Assembly: GCF_034424315.1 (NCBI RefSeq)
Contig: NZ_CP139972.1
Span: 3,472,001-3,536,000, forward strand
Origin: Chitinophaga sancti
GTDB lineage: Bacteria; Bacteroidota; Bacteroidia; Chitinophagales; Chitinophagaceae
Reading direction: 5' to 3'
DNA length: 64,000 nucleotides
Made by a program: the position numbers and the translations under genes
Part shown: positions 45,982-55,087 of the stretch, piece by piece
Numbering within the stretch: position 1 is the stretch's first letter
Layout of the letters: each line of letters opens with the position of its first letter
Notes under the pieces: model-generated
Seen by the model: the letters and a program-made list of their open reading frames with translations, nothing else
Told to the model about the DNA's origin: nothing
Database searches by the model: none

Positions 45982-46708
45982 ACTTCCGTTTTACAGAGGC
46001 TTCTACAGCATCCTGCTGCTGGAACACCTTGAATTTCCCTTTCGACCATTCTACCTCACAGCTTGCCGGATTTCCGTTGCGTACTTTCAATAATTCTGCC
46101 CGCCAGCGGGGAAAACCGACGCCCGGAAGATCTCCTTTTGTTTGACTGGCGATAGAGGTGACCAACCACCGGGCAACGCAAGCGGTCTGAGTTATTTTCT
46201 GAGGATCGCTCCTTATGATAAAAGAAGTCACTTTGCTTCGCTCACAAACCAGCTGAAGCCTCCGCGACTGGTTGAATGAAACCTCCCCCAGTTCGCAAAT
46301 CACCGCAGCCATTCCCTGACATTTCAGGGCCTCTTCCGTCGCCCACAATATGTCTTTCTCCGAATTCACGTCAACAAAAAGGATTCTGTCCGGACTAATG
46401 CCATAAAGGCTCAATCCTGGAGGAAACAGCTTCCTTGATTTGCTCACCCACAAACAACCGCTTCCATTTTTCATCAGTGTTTTCAGAAGCCCGCTGATGA
46501 AACCTCCCGTAGCAGCCGCATCTTCCTGCGTTGCGCAGATAAACTCGTGAACAGCTCCTACAGGAAATATCTGGTTTGGAAACGCCGCTTCCACAGGCCC
46601 CAGTCCGATCAGGCCAGCACCTATTGCCTTAGCCGGTTTGAAACCCTCCCAGCACAAAATATCCCGTTGAAGTTTTGCGATAACTTCACTTTTCGAAACC
46701 CTATTCAT
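45974..46708 (-). CDS. imuA: RecA-like mutasome protein ImuA
   Basis: About 244 residues from ATG 46708 (MNRVSKSEVIAKLQRDILCW); a longer frame to 46759 is unlikely because it would read through the candidate operator. It has RecA/SulA-like features (FPVGAVHEFICATQEDAAAT, GGFISGLLKTLMKNGSGCLW, LFVDVNSEKDILWATEEALK) without a full Walker A. The C-terminal helix region should bind ImuB. First gene of the imuA-imuB-dnaE2 operon, with a palindrome 32 nt upstream. Confidence 0.9.
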   Translation of the reverse strand: MNRVSKSEVIAKLQRDILCWEGFKPAKAIGAGLIGLGPVEAAFPNQIFPVGAVHEFICATQEDAAATGGFISGLLKTLMKNGSGCLWVSKSRKLFPPGLSLYGISPDRILFVDVNSEKDILWATEEALKCQGMAAVICELGEVSFNQSRRLQLVCERSKVTSFIIRSDPQKITQTACVARWLVTSIASQTKGDLPGVGFPRWRAELLKVRNGNPASCEVEWSKGKFKVFQQQDAVEASVKRKYA

Positions 46709-46739
46709 CGAAACAAAAGTAATGCTAAAATTATTAGTT

Positions 46740-46760
46740 TTTGCTAAATTTTTTGGCAAA
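46740..46760. promoter_or_regulatory. Candidate operator upstream of imuA
   Basis: TTTGCTAAATTTTTTGGCAAA, an imperfect 21-bp palindrome with TTTGC/GCAAA ends, lies 32 nt before the imuA ATG. Mutasome operons are usually damage-inducible, so a repressor site here is plausible. The binding protein is unknown. Confidence 0.45.
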
Positions 46761-46839
46761 AAAATACTTTTATTAACTTAGTTTAAGGCCATCTGAGCAA
46801 AAATTTTCTTTTCTTATCTCCTATGTAATTATTTTAAAT

Positions 46840-46887
46840 AATTTAGTAATGATGGCTTAGAATTTCCTAAGCCATCATTACTAAATT
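46840..46887. repeat. Perfect 21-bp inverted repeat
   Basis: AATTTAGTAATGATGGCTTAG (46840-46860) and its exact complement (46867-46887) are separated by only six bases. No T-run follows. It lies between the mutasome promoter and the start of the defence genes and may be a structured boundary or a small mobile-element scar. Part of it (AAGCCATCATTA) recurs at 54247-54258. Confidence 0.8.
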
Positions 46888-46973
46888 GTTCTAGGCCCAT
46901 TACTGAACCGCTCAGTCAGGAGACCATTTATAGTCTATTACAGCTTGGGAAATTTAACACCATAGGAACCCTT

Positions 46974-47314
46974 TTGAACGAGAATCGTCAGACGATTAGT
47001 TCCGATCCAAGCTTAGAACATGCTATCAATACTTTCATGATAGAATTGTTTAGACATGTTCAAGCGAACGGTCTAGATTCTGAACTTCGTACAGATCTTG
47101 ACTTTCTAATATTATGCATGCAGAAGGCTATTACACATTCAAAGATGAACATGTTCTTAAGGTTTTGGGCACGCTATGGAACAGAACAACAGAAAACACC
47201 TGGTATAAAGTCGCTGTTAATTACCCTAACGACCCGGTTCGCAAGGAAATTATTGCCCGAGTTCAGCAATATTTATTAGAAAGAGCTCAAGCCGAGTTAC
47301 AACTTTTCAAATAG
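46974..47314 (+). pseudogene. Frameshifted gene upstream of the 47400 gene
   Basis: Two frames both look coding. The first (from TTG 46974, and open back to about 46896) gives SLEHAINTFMIELFRHVQAN and LRTDLDFLIL. The second, in the next frame, gives EGYYTFKDEHVLKVLGTLWN, RTTENTWYKVAVNYPND and ends QYLLERAQAELQLFK. A single shift near 47110 would join them into a protein of about 115-135 residues. No ATG is seen for the first part. Either a real frameshift mutation or a sequencing error. No family recognised. Confidence 0.5.
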
Positions 47315-47399
47315 GAATGTGAACTGCATATAACTTATCTGAGAAAAAGTGAGTTGGAGTTTGAAATAATTATGCTTAGTCAACTTTAAGACGCTTTAT

Positions 47400-48179
47400 A
47401 TGAGTAAAGACGATAATTATGATTACGACGAAGAGACTTATATTCCAGTTTACAGACCGTTAAAGGAAATTGAGCAATATGAACTTGTCAATGCTCTTGG
47501 CCGTTTGACTTTTTTTAAGGACGATTCGTTTCTTCGTATGCAAGCTCATAATTTGGCACTTGTAGACCTGTTTTTGATGGATTTGGAATACAAGATATTA
47601 GCTGAGCTGATCGAAACAGAAAGAACACCTTTAGAGGCAATGTTTCTGTCTGCTCAATCTCAAATGTGGATTTTTTCAATATATGAGTTAATGAGAACAT
47701 GGAAGCAACGAGTTTCTGAAATCGTCAAATGGTCTAAAGCTGGAGGGTTAGAGTTAAAGATAAAATATTACGAAGAAATGGGATACAATCAACAAGGACG
47801 ACTACGACGTGCAAAGCAGCTCAAGCAAGTATTGGCAGACAAGTCTATTGTTGGAGCGATAGAAAATGATCTAAGACTCATTCATGTTGTTTATAGCAGA
47901 CTAGAGGCAATCCGTGTATTGATGGCAAAGCATGAGTTAGTAGGCAATCCTAAATCTGTGGCTTTTATGCCTGGTTATGGGCGTATAAATCGCTGGTGTG
48001 GATCGTTAGATTACGAACTAGAAAATGAAACTGCTATTATTGGGTATATCAGCCGTCGCGACATAGCCGATGAAGTACGCGGTCTTATCAAGGCGACCCC
48101 TATGTCAGAAGAAGATGTTAAAGCATTTGATTTATATATGCGCGGCCCCAAGCCTAATAAACTAAAAGACCTTTTTTGA
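47400..48179 (+). CDS. Hypothetical protein of the defence island (259 aa)
   Basis: 259 residues from ATG 47400 (MSKDDNYDYDEETYIPVYRP). After an acidic N-terminus it is almost all helix (MQAHNLALVDLFLMDLEYKI, FLSAQSQMWIFSIYELMRTW, AIENDLRLIHVVYSRLEAIR), a layout that could be a HEPN-type or similar helical fold, but no RxxxxH-type motif is obvious. It is 85 nt downstream of the frameshifted gene and 212 nt before the Abi gene. Setting suggests anti-phage function. The gap after it holds a short, unusually GC-rich patch. Confidence 0.55.
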   Translation: MSKDDNYDYDEETYIPVYRPLKEIEQYELVNALGRLTFFKDDSFLRMQAHNLALVDLFLMDLEYKILAELIETERTPLEAMFLSAQSQMWIFSIYELMRTWKQRVSEIVKWSKAGGLELKIKYYEEMGYNQQGRLRRAKQLKQVLADKSIVGAIENDLRLIHVVYSRLEAIRVLMAKHELVGNPKSVAFMPGYGRINRWCGSLDYELENETAIIGYISRRDIADEVRGLIKATPMSEEDVKAFDLYMRGPKPNKLKDLF

Positions 48180-48391
48180 ATAACTTTCGACGCAAATCGG
48201 CTCTTGGTTGGCATTTGCCGATAAGCCGAGGGGGCGCTGCCGCCGCGGGCCCCTCCTTCTCCCCCGGCGGGGTTTCAAACAATGGTGTATTAACATATAA
48301 GTGCTGTGTTTCTATTTCTTCTTCAAGGTTTTGTGGATTTCAATAGAAATACGGGATATTCACTATCTATAAGCTCACTATAATACTCAAC

Positions 48392-49204
48392 ATGGCAGAA
48401 ATTTCATTCATCGAAAAAAGGGCTATCGAAGCATTCCTGGATATGGGGTCAGGATATGTGCTTAATTTTTCGGATAGGACTTTCCAAGATTTTGTTTTTA
48501 GTACAACAGGTATTGATGTCTCAGTCAAAAAATATAAAGAAGGTGGTACATCGAAAGCAAATCGCCTTCGAACCTTCATGAAATTGGAACCAGATGTTGT
48601 CGTCGGGAAGCTATTTAAAGAGTTATATCAATATAAGGTCACCGAAGATAGGCTACAGGAACGTGAAACAAATGTTGCTGAAGCTGAAGAGTTTGATAAG
48701 GTAGCTAATCGCTTACTTGAAGGCAGAGTTGTCGATAATATTGATGCAATTCAGGCTAATAATGATGATAAAGATTTCCATCAGCTGGCGAAATTGATTA
48801 AAGAAAGCATCGAAAAAAATCAACCCGAGGCTGCTTTAGATAGGCTTCATACCTTTATGATTAAGTTCTTAAAGGAGCTATGTAGAAGTCACGGAGTTTC
48901 GTTTGATAAAGATGATACGGTAAATGCATTATTTGGAAAATACATGAAAGCTGTTAAAGCGAAGGGATGGATTTCATCTCCAATGGCCGAGAAAATTGTT
49001 CAATTTTCCTTTCAGGTAATTGATGCATTTAATGACATACGTAATAATAAAAGCTTTGCTCACGACAACCCAGTTTTGAACTATGATGAAAGCGTACTGA
49101 TCTTTTCTAATGTGTCTGCAACAGTGAAATTTCTACAATCGCTGGAGTCGAAAAATAAAAACGTTGCAGTTGCAGAAGCTAAACCAGATTGGGGGCAATT
49201 TTAG
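48392..49204 (+). CDS. Abortive-infection family protein (AbiJ-like)
   Basis: 270 residues. The N-terminal region (MGSGYVLNFSDRTFQDFVFS, YKEGGTSKANRLRTFMKLEP) is of the kind found at the start of AbiJ-like proteins. The C-terminal region (about 140-245) has the Abi_C-type helical pattern ending NDIRNNKSFAHDNPVLNYDE, which contains the conserved RNxxxxAH-like motif of HEPN-related Abi domains and may be RNase-active. It would act by growth arrest on infection. Single gene, with its own AT-rich upstream region. Confidence 0.75.
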   Translation: MAEISFIEKRAIEAFLDMGSGYVLNFSDRTFQDFVFSTTGIDVSVKKYKEGGTSKANRLRTFMKLEPDVVVGKLFKELYQYKVTEDRLQERETNVAEAEEFDKVANRLLEGRVVDNIDAIQANNDDKDFHQLAKLIKESIEKNQPEAALDRLHTFMIKFLKELCRSHGVSFDKDDTVNALFGKYMKAVKAKGWISSPMAEKIVQFSFQVIDAFNDIRNNKSFAHDNPVLNYDESVLIFSNVSATVKFLQSLESKNKNVAVAEAKPDWGQF

Positions 49205-50026
49205 CTTTGAGCTGTCAAAATGTCGGACTGGACAATTTGTCGAAAGCAACTAAATCCTGTGCAAAATTGTTAGCCCAATTTCCTACCTTCACTACAGAAA
49301 GAGAATCATCATCTGTCCGATGTTTGTTCTCTCTTTTTGTTAGGTTAAACCCGCGCCAATTCAGCACTTATACGTAAAATTATCGTTTGAAACGCAAGGG
49401 CCGTAATGGTCGTAACCGGGAGGGGTGGCCAAATCTTTCACATATTGAATTGATATGGGACTAAATGAGTATCCGCCCCCAAGCGCTCAAATCTGACATA
49501 AGTACATGGATATGGTGATGTTAGGACAATTATTCCTTAACACTCAAAAGCTCCTTTACTACGATGAAAAGGTGTGAGTGACAACACAAGATATCATCTT
49601 ATTGTTAAGATCTGCTCCCAATGGACATTGAGAGCAATCCGAAATATCATGGACGATATTCTTGCAAAACAGCCACCAGATTATAAAAAACTGAAGAAAT
49701 TACTATTTATTCGTATCTGACCAGATAGAGCTAAACTGGCAGCAGGTTCTTTGTTGTTAGTACTGCAGATCTATTACTGGCTGGTAACAAAGAGCTATTT
49801 GACCATAATGGGGAATAGATCCGATACACAATTTATATTCCGATATCTGAGACATTAAGAAGGGTAAATCGATTCGGTGTAAAAATGAAAAATAACAGAT
49901 CGGCAACTTATTCAGCAGACCCTAATTAGATTTATCATTGTTCGAGTTTTTAAGTCTTAAAGGGGCGTTTTAGTTTACAGGATTATTATTATATTTATTA
50001 TTGTTATATAGCCACTAAGCCACATT
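49205..50026. other. Decayed intergenic DNA between Abi and OLD genes
   Basis: About 820 nt without an intact gene. The section GGGAGGGGTGGCCAAATC around 49419-49436 resembles an insertion-sequence end of Bacteroidetes IS21-like elements, but I cannot pair it. Scattered short coding-like stretches (for example near 49650-49800) carry stops. It could be remains of a transposon that brought in the nuclease/helicase pair. Confidence 0.4.
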
Positions 50027-52240
50027 ATGAAGATTGACTTCGTACACATCCTCAATTTCCGTAAGCTTAAGTCATGTAGAATTGATTTGACAAATAAGGA
50101 AACAATTTTTGTTGGGGCAAATAATAGCGGTAAGACTTCCGCAATGGATGCTTTAATTACCTTTTTTCGATCAAGATCCCTTACAACCAGAGATTTTACC
50201 CTCTCAAACTGGAGAGATATTAAAAAGATTGGGGAAAATTGGGAAACGGAAACAGACCCTAATATCCTAGATTTAAATATTGTTCAATGGGCTCCGTATC
50301 TCCCGTCTCTGGATATTTGGCTAAATGTCGAACCGGCTGAAATCCATTATGTAAGTCATTTGATTCCAACATTGGATTGGAGTGGAGGTCCATTGGGAGT
50401 AAGGTTAAGATATGAGCCTAAGGATGTGAAAATTTTGTATAAGAATTATATTGAAGAATGGAGTAACAGTCGTGCACTAACGGCAAAAGGAAACGGGAAA
50501 CTGAAAATCTGGCCTAAGGATATTTGGGATTATTTAGATAGGGACACAGTTATGAGCTCGCAATTTACAATTAAGGCATACTTACTTGATCCTTCAAATA
50601 TAAATGGAGAACAACAATTAGGCCCAGATGCACAGGCAATTGAGGCCTCTGCATTTAATGGCCTTATTCGGATTGACATTATAAATGCTCAAAGGGGATT
50701 TTCAGATGTAAATACGGAATCAGGTGAAATATCGTCCAATCGAAATTTATCCACACAGTTTCGGGCATATTATGACAAACATCTTAATCCAGTATTAAAA
50801 CCTACGGAAACAGATCTGAACGCTATAGAATCGATTGAGGCTACTAAACAACTTTTTGATAAAAACCTAAGGAAAAGTTTTGAGGCTTCATTGAGCGAGT
50901 TAGAAGAATTAAACATTCCTGGCTTTGACAATCCCGCAATTGTCCTTTCCAGCCAGCTCCGGACAGCTGAGATGCTTAATCATAATTCAGCGTTGTTATT
51001 TAAGCTTGACGACAATCATGAATTAAGTCTTCCTGAAAACTATAATGGCTTAGGATACCAAAACCTTATCTCTATCATTTTTAAACTTATTCGTTTTAGA
51101 GATGATTGGATGCAAGTAGGGAAAGTGGCCAAGCAAATGGATTTAAACGGAAATGGTCCTGGATTCGAGCCACTACATCTTGTTTTGATTGAAGAACCAG
51201 AAGCCCATCTACATGCTCAGGTCCAACAGATATTCATTAGGAAAGCTTATGACAAACTAAGAAACCACGCAAACCTTAAAGAAAAGAAAGATTTTAGTAC
51301 TCAACTGGTAATTAGTACGCATTCGAATCATATTGCGCATGAAATCGATTTTGCAGCATTAAGGTATTTTAAACGTCAAAAGGGGAAGAATGGTGAAATC
51401 AATACCTCTACTGTGGTCAACCTTTCTGAAACATTTGGAACAGTAGATGACACAACACGATTTGCTATCAGATATCTTAAAACTACCCATTGTGATTTAT
51501 TTTTCGCAGATGCAGTTATTCTGGTAGAAGGGCCGGCCGAGAAAATGCTAGTTCCGTTTTTTTTAAAGAAGCATCCATGTCTCGGTGCCTGCTACATCTC
51601 TATTCTTGAAATAGGAGGCAGTCATGCACATAGACTGAAACCGCTGATTGAAAAACTAGGCATCATCACACTCATTATTACAGATATTGACACGGTAGAT
51701 CCCGGTTCAAATGGGCAAAAGCAACGAACAGAAAAAGGAAAAGGGTTTAAGTCAGGAAATTTTACCTTGGGAAGATGGATACCTGGAAAACAGGAGATTG
51801 ATGTATTATTGGAACTTTCACCTTTGGCAAAAGAGCATCCAGAATACCCAATTAGGGTAGCATATCAGAATGCCTTGACTTTCAAGGAGGCAGATAAAGA
51901 CGTATTTATTTATCCATATACATTTGAGGATTCTTTGGTATTGGAAAATGTATGCTTGTTTAAAAAAATAACTAAAGCTTCCGGACTTTTAGCTAAAATG
52001 ATTAATGCCGCAAATGAACGCACCATTAACGCTGCTGCGGAAAAAATGTTCAAAGAAATAACTAAAGAAAATGCGATGAAAGCAGAGTTTGCATTAGAGT
52101 TGTTGTTTTTGCAAGAACCTGAACGACTAAAAATCCCAATATACATAAATGAGGGCCTAATGTGGTTGGAAAATAAATTACTTGCCAACAAGCAAGGCTT
52201 TAATTTAATAACCGTTGAAGATGAGCATAATGGAAAATAA
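50027..52240 (+). CDS. OLD-family ATP-dependent nuclease (GajA-like)
   Basis: 737 residues. ABC-type ATPase halves: Walker A FVGANNSGKTSAMDAL (about 30-45), then Walker B and H-loop VLIEEPEAHLHAQVQQ and LVISTHSNHIAHEID. The Toprim nuclease domain follows, with the glutamate in VILVEGPAEKMLVPFF and the acidic pair in ITDIDTVDP. Together with the UvrD-type helicase next door this is the make-up of class 2 OLD/Gabija defence: nicking of invading DNA set off by nucleotide depletion or DNA structures. It is longer than typical GajA, mostly through the middle and C-terminal parts. Confidence 0.85.
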   Translation: MKIDFVHILNFRKLKSCRIDLTNKETIFVGANNSGKTSAMDALITFFRSRSLTTRDFTLSNWRDIKKIGENWETETDPNILDLNIVQWAPYLPSLDIWLNVEPAEIHYVSHLIPTLDWSGGPLGVRLRYEPKDVKILYKNYIEEWSNSRALTAKGNGKLKIWPKDIWDYLDRDTVMSSQFTIKAYLLDPSNINGEQQLGPDAQAIEASAFNGLIRIDIINAQRGFSDVNTESGEISSNRNLSTQFRAYYDKHLNPVLKPTETDLNAIESIEATKQLFDKNLRKSFEASLSELEELNIPGFDNPAIVLSSQLRTAEMLNHNSALLFKLDDNHELSLPENYNGLGYQNLISIIFKLIRFRDDWMQVGKVAKQMDLNGNGPGFEPLHLVLIEEPEAHLHAQVQQIFIRKAYDKLRNHANLKEKKDFSTQLVISTHSNHIAHEIDFAALRYFKRQKGKNGEINTSTVVNLSETFGTVDDTTRFAIRYLKTTHCDLFFADAVILVEGPAEKMLVPFFLKKHPCLGACYISILEIGGSHAHRLKPLIEKLGIITLIITDIDTVDPGSNGQKQRTEKGKGFKSGNFTLGRWIPGKQEIDVLLELSPLAKEHPEYPIRVAYQNALTFKEADKDVFIYPYTFEDSLVLENVCLFKKITKASGLLAKMINAANERTINAAAEKMFKEITKENAMKAEFALELLFLQEPERLKIPIYINEGLMWLENKLLANKQGFNLITVEDEHNGK

Positions 52241-54134
52241 ATCTAATGAGATGGATGCCTGGGTCGATAATGCCATTTCCGACTATATTACTCCAGGGCA
52301 GTATAAAAGTTTCTTTCTATTTGCCGGAGCTGGTTCTGGTAAAACAACAACCCTAATTAATGTTCTTGAATATTTTAAAATTACTCATAAAGACAAGTTT
52401 TTACTTAGACGAAAAAAGATTGCTGTAATCACATATACTAATGCTGCTGTTGATGAAATAACTCGCCGATTAAAGTTTGACTCAATATTTCAAATTAGTA
52501 CGATTCATAGTTTTTCATGGGATCTAATTAAGCCCTTCACTGAGGATATTAGGAAGTGGGTTAGAGAAAATTTAAATGAAGAGATCGCCGATTTGGAACA
52601 AGAGCAAAGTAAAAGTAAAAATCCACAGAACAAGACATCCATAGATAGGGCAAGACGTATTGAAGCAAAAACCAAGCGATTGGTTGAGTTAAATGATATT
52701 GTGAAATTTACGTATAATCCCAACGGTGATAATGTTCATAAAGATTCCCTGGATCACACAGAGGTATTAGCAATGACCGCTTACTTTATTAGTAATAAAA
52801 TTTTGATGCGACAATTGGTAGCAACTAAATATCCGATTTTGCTAATAGATGAAAGCCAGGATACGAAAAAAGAGCTTATTGATGCAATTTTTGAAATGCA
52901 ACAAGCGATGCCTGAGCATATATGTGTTGGGCTATTTGGAGATACTATGCAACGGATATATCTTGATGGGAAAGAAAACTTGCAAAATGCCATCCCAATG
53001 AACTGGCAAACTCCACATAAAACATTGAATCATCGTTCTCACAAACGAATTGTAGATCTTATTAATAATATACGAAAGAATGTTGACAATAAAAGTCAGT
53101 TATCCAGAGAGGAAAAAGATGGCGGAACTGTTCGACTATTTATCTGTAATCGTAACTCTGAAAAATTCGAACTTGAGAAGATAATAGTTGGAAGAATGGC
53201 AGAGATTACAAAAGATCAACTTTGGAATGACGACAAGGATGTACCTGGTAACTCAAATGTAAAGACACTGATCCTTGAACACCATATGGCGGCCAGGCGA
53301 ATGGGCTTCTTTGATTTTTTTGAAGCACTACACGAAATACCACGTTATCATACCGGATTACTTAATGGCTCGTTGCCTGGTGTTTCTATTTTTACTAAAG
53401 TTATTTTGCCATTACTACATGCATACAGATGTAATGATAAGTATGAATTAACTAAAATACTAAAAAAGAATAGCCCATTATTAGATTCCAAATTATTAAA
53501 GCAAAGTGAAGACCAAATTAAGAATTTGAAGATATGTAAGGAAGCAGTTGATGCCTTGCTTCAATTATGGTCAGAACGGAGAGATCCCACAATACTGGAT
53601 GTATTGGAAAATATTCTAGGATCCGGATTATTTATTATTCCTGAAAGCTATTATCCCATTATCGCAAGGCCGAAAAATGATGATAAGAATATAGAAAAAA
53701 ATGAGTCAGATAAAGAATTCGTATCCTCCAATGAGGAATTGTTGGCCTGGGAAAATGCATTGAGTCAGCCTTTTTCCCAAATAGAGAGATACAATGATTA
53801 CCTTTCGGAAAATTCAAAATTTGGCACTCATCAGGGCGTGAAAGGACTTGAGTTTCCTCGAGTCATGGTCATTATTGATGATGAAGAGGCCCGAGGATTT
53901 CTTTTTAGCTATGATAAACTATTTGGTGCAAAGGAGATGTCTGCTACTGATCTGAAGAATAAAGAAGCAGGAAAGGATACGGGTATTGATAGGACTAATA
54001 GATTATTTTATGTGGCATGTAGCCGCGCCTGCGACGGTTTAGCGATCGTTTGTTACACAGATAATCCGGGAGCAGTGAAAAAAAGTGCTTTGACATATAA
54101 CTGGTTCCTGGAAAGTGAAATAGAAATAATGTAG
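52230..54134 (+). CDS. UvrD-like helicase partner (GajB-like)
   Basis: About 634 residues from ATG 52230 (MENKSNEMDAWVDNAISDYI), starting inside the nuclease gene's last codons (11-nt overlap); TTG 52215 is an alternative. Superfamily 1A motifs: FLFAGAGSGKTTTLINV (Walker A), VITYTNAAVDEITRR (Ia), LLIDESQDTKKE (II), VGLFGDTMQRIYLD (III), THQGVKGLEFPRVMVI (V) and RLFYVACSRACDGLAI (VI). The overlap supports a two-gene operon whose products form one complex. Confidence 0.85.
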   Translation: MENKSNEMDAWVDNAISDYITPGQYKSFFLFAGAGSGKTTTLINVLEYFKITHKDKFLLRRKKIAVITYTNAAVDEITRRLKFDSIFQISTIHSFSWDLIKPFTEDIRKWVRENLNEEIADLEQEQSKSKNPQNKTSIDRARRIEAKTKRLVELNDIVKFTYNPNGDNVHKDSLDHTEVLAMTAYFISNKILMRQLVATKYPILLIDESQDTKKELIDAIFEMQQAMPEHICVGLFGDTMQRIYLDGKENLQNAIPMNWQTPHKTLNHRSHKRIVDLINNIRKNVDNKSQLSREEKDGGTVRLFICNRNSEKFELEKIIVGRMAEITKDQLWNDDKDVPGNSNVKTLILEHHMAARRMGFFDFFEALHEIPRYHTGLLNGSLPGVSIFTKVILPLLHAYRCNDKYELTKILKKNSPLLDSKLLKQSEDQIKNLKICKEAVDALLQLWSERRDPTILDVLENILGSGLFIIPESYYPIIARPKNDDKNIEKNESDKEFVSSNEELLAWENALSQPFSQIERYNDYLSENSKFGTHQGVKGLEFPRVMVIIDDEEARGFLFSYDKLFGAKEMSATDLKNKEAGKDTGIDRTNRLFYVACSRACDGLAIVCYTDNPGAVKKSALTYNWFLESEIEIM

Positions 54135-54261
54135 AAGGGAGCATTATACATAGGAACTCTTTCATTATTCCTTTTCTTAAATTTATTCAATGATTGACGT
54201 AGAATTAGTTATCATTATACCAATCCTAGTCACCAATAAATAGCAAAGCCATCATTATTCA

Positions 54262-54314
54262 ATAGTTCGGTAAGTTTTTCCTCAGCTTCGCTGTGGAAAA
54301 ACTTACCGAACTAT
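54262..54314. repeat. Perfect 20-bp hairpin after the helicase gene
   Basis: ATAGTTCGGTAAGTTTTTCC (54262-54281) and its exact complement (54295-54314) with a 13-nt loop. It works as a terminator-like structure for the nuclease/helicase operon. The group II intron fragment begins at the very next base, the target preference known for some bacterial group II introns (notably class C), which insert after terminator stems. Confidence 0.8.
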
Positions 54315-54945
54315 GTGCATCCAGCGAAGGTGGACATGTTCAATGGGAGTTAGTTCCATCAGGGTAATAGCCAGAACCCTGTAACTAAGTAGCAGGAGGG
54401 AAGGAAACTGAACTCCCGAAGCCTACAGATAAAGCCATGTAAAGCATGGTTAGTGGGTTACCAGGCCGTAATATTCATGAACGCAGAAGTAGCCTCGTAA
54501 GTAAGTTAATGTCCAATGGCCGAGCCTTTATAGTTCAGGCGAAGGCAATATGTCTCTCCGAAATTGGCTGACACAGGAAACGACACATTGGCGGGGTGAT
54601 AGCGACAGTATGGTAACAAGGACATGTACCGCAACTGGAGACCCCCTCCTCATCCCGGAAGAAATCTCCGGAGGCATTCGGCTCTATAACCAAATAGGGA
54701 AATGAGTCGAAAGGTGAGAGGGAGTCGGATAGGGTAAAAGTAGCAATGATGTTACTGAAAGGTAGCAGAGCGAAGTACCCTTACTAATAACAAATCTTTT
54801 AACAACGAGAGGCAAAGGCGCAATGATAAAAACGTCTATAAAATTGCAGGATCTTAGAAGAAATATATATATTAAGTCGAAGGCCGAACCAGACCATCGC
54901 GTCTGGGGATTGTAAGTACATGTATGTAAAATTGAGACGCTTAGA
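54315..54945 (+). mobile_element. Group II intron 5' fragment with truncated reverse transcriptase
   Basis: The 5' end GTGCATCCAGCG and the following structured sequence (with GGGAAATGAGTCGAAAGGTG, GAGAGGGAGTCGGATAGGGT) have the look of group II intron domain I-III RNA. The RT frame starts at ATG 54823 (MIKTSIKLQDLRRNIYIKSK, AEPDHRVWGL), hits TAA where a tyrosine codon is expected, and similarity resumes briefly (VHVCKIETLRE) before ending. The maturase domains, domains V/VI and 3' end are missing, so it cannot splice or move by itself. Class not determined. Confidence 0.85.
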
Positions 54946-55087
54946 GAAGTAAAAGGAAACTTAATGAGTTACTGACTGTACCTTATTACCTGTTTAAATT
55001 TACCCGTCTATTTCAATTTCGACACAACGTATCGTCAGGCCGGTTATTAACCCGTTGACAATCCCGAACCTTTAGTATTTTCGCTGA

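Noticed and set aside
46714..46721. TACTTTTG (minus strand) as a -7 box for imuA
   Set aside because: It would place the transcript start at or beyond the ATG, and no -33 box stands at the right distance.
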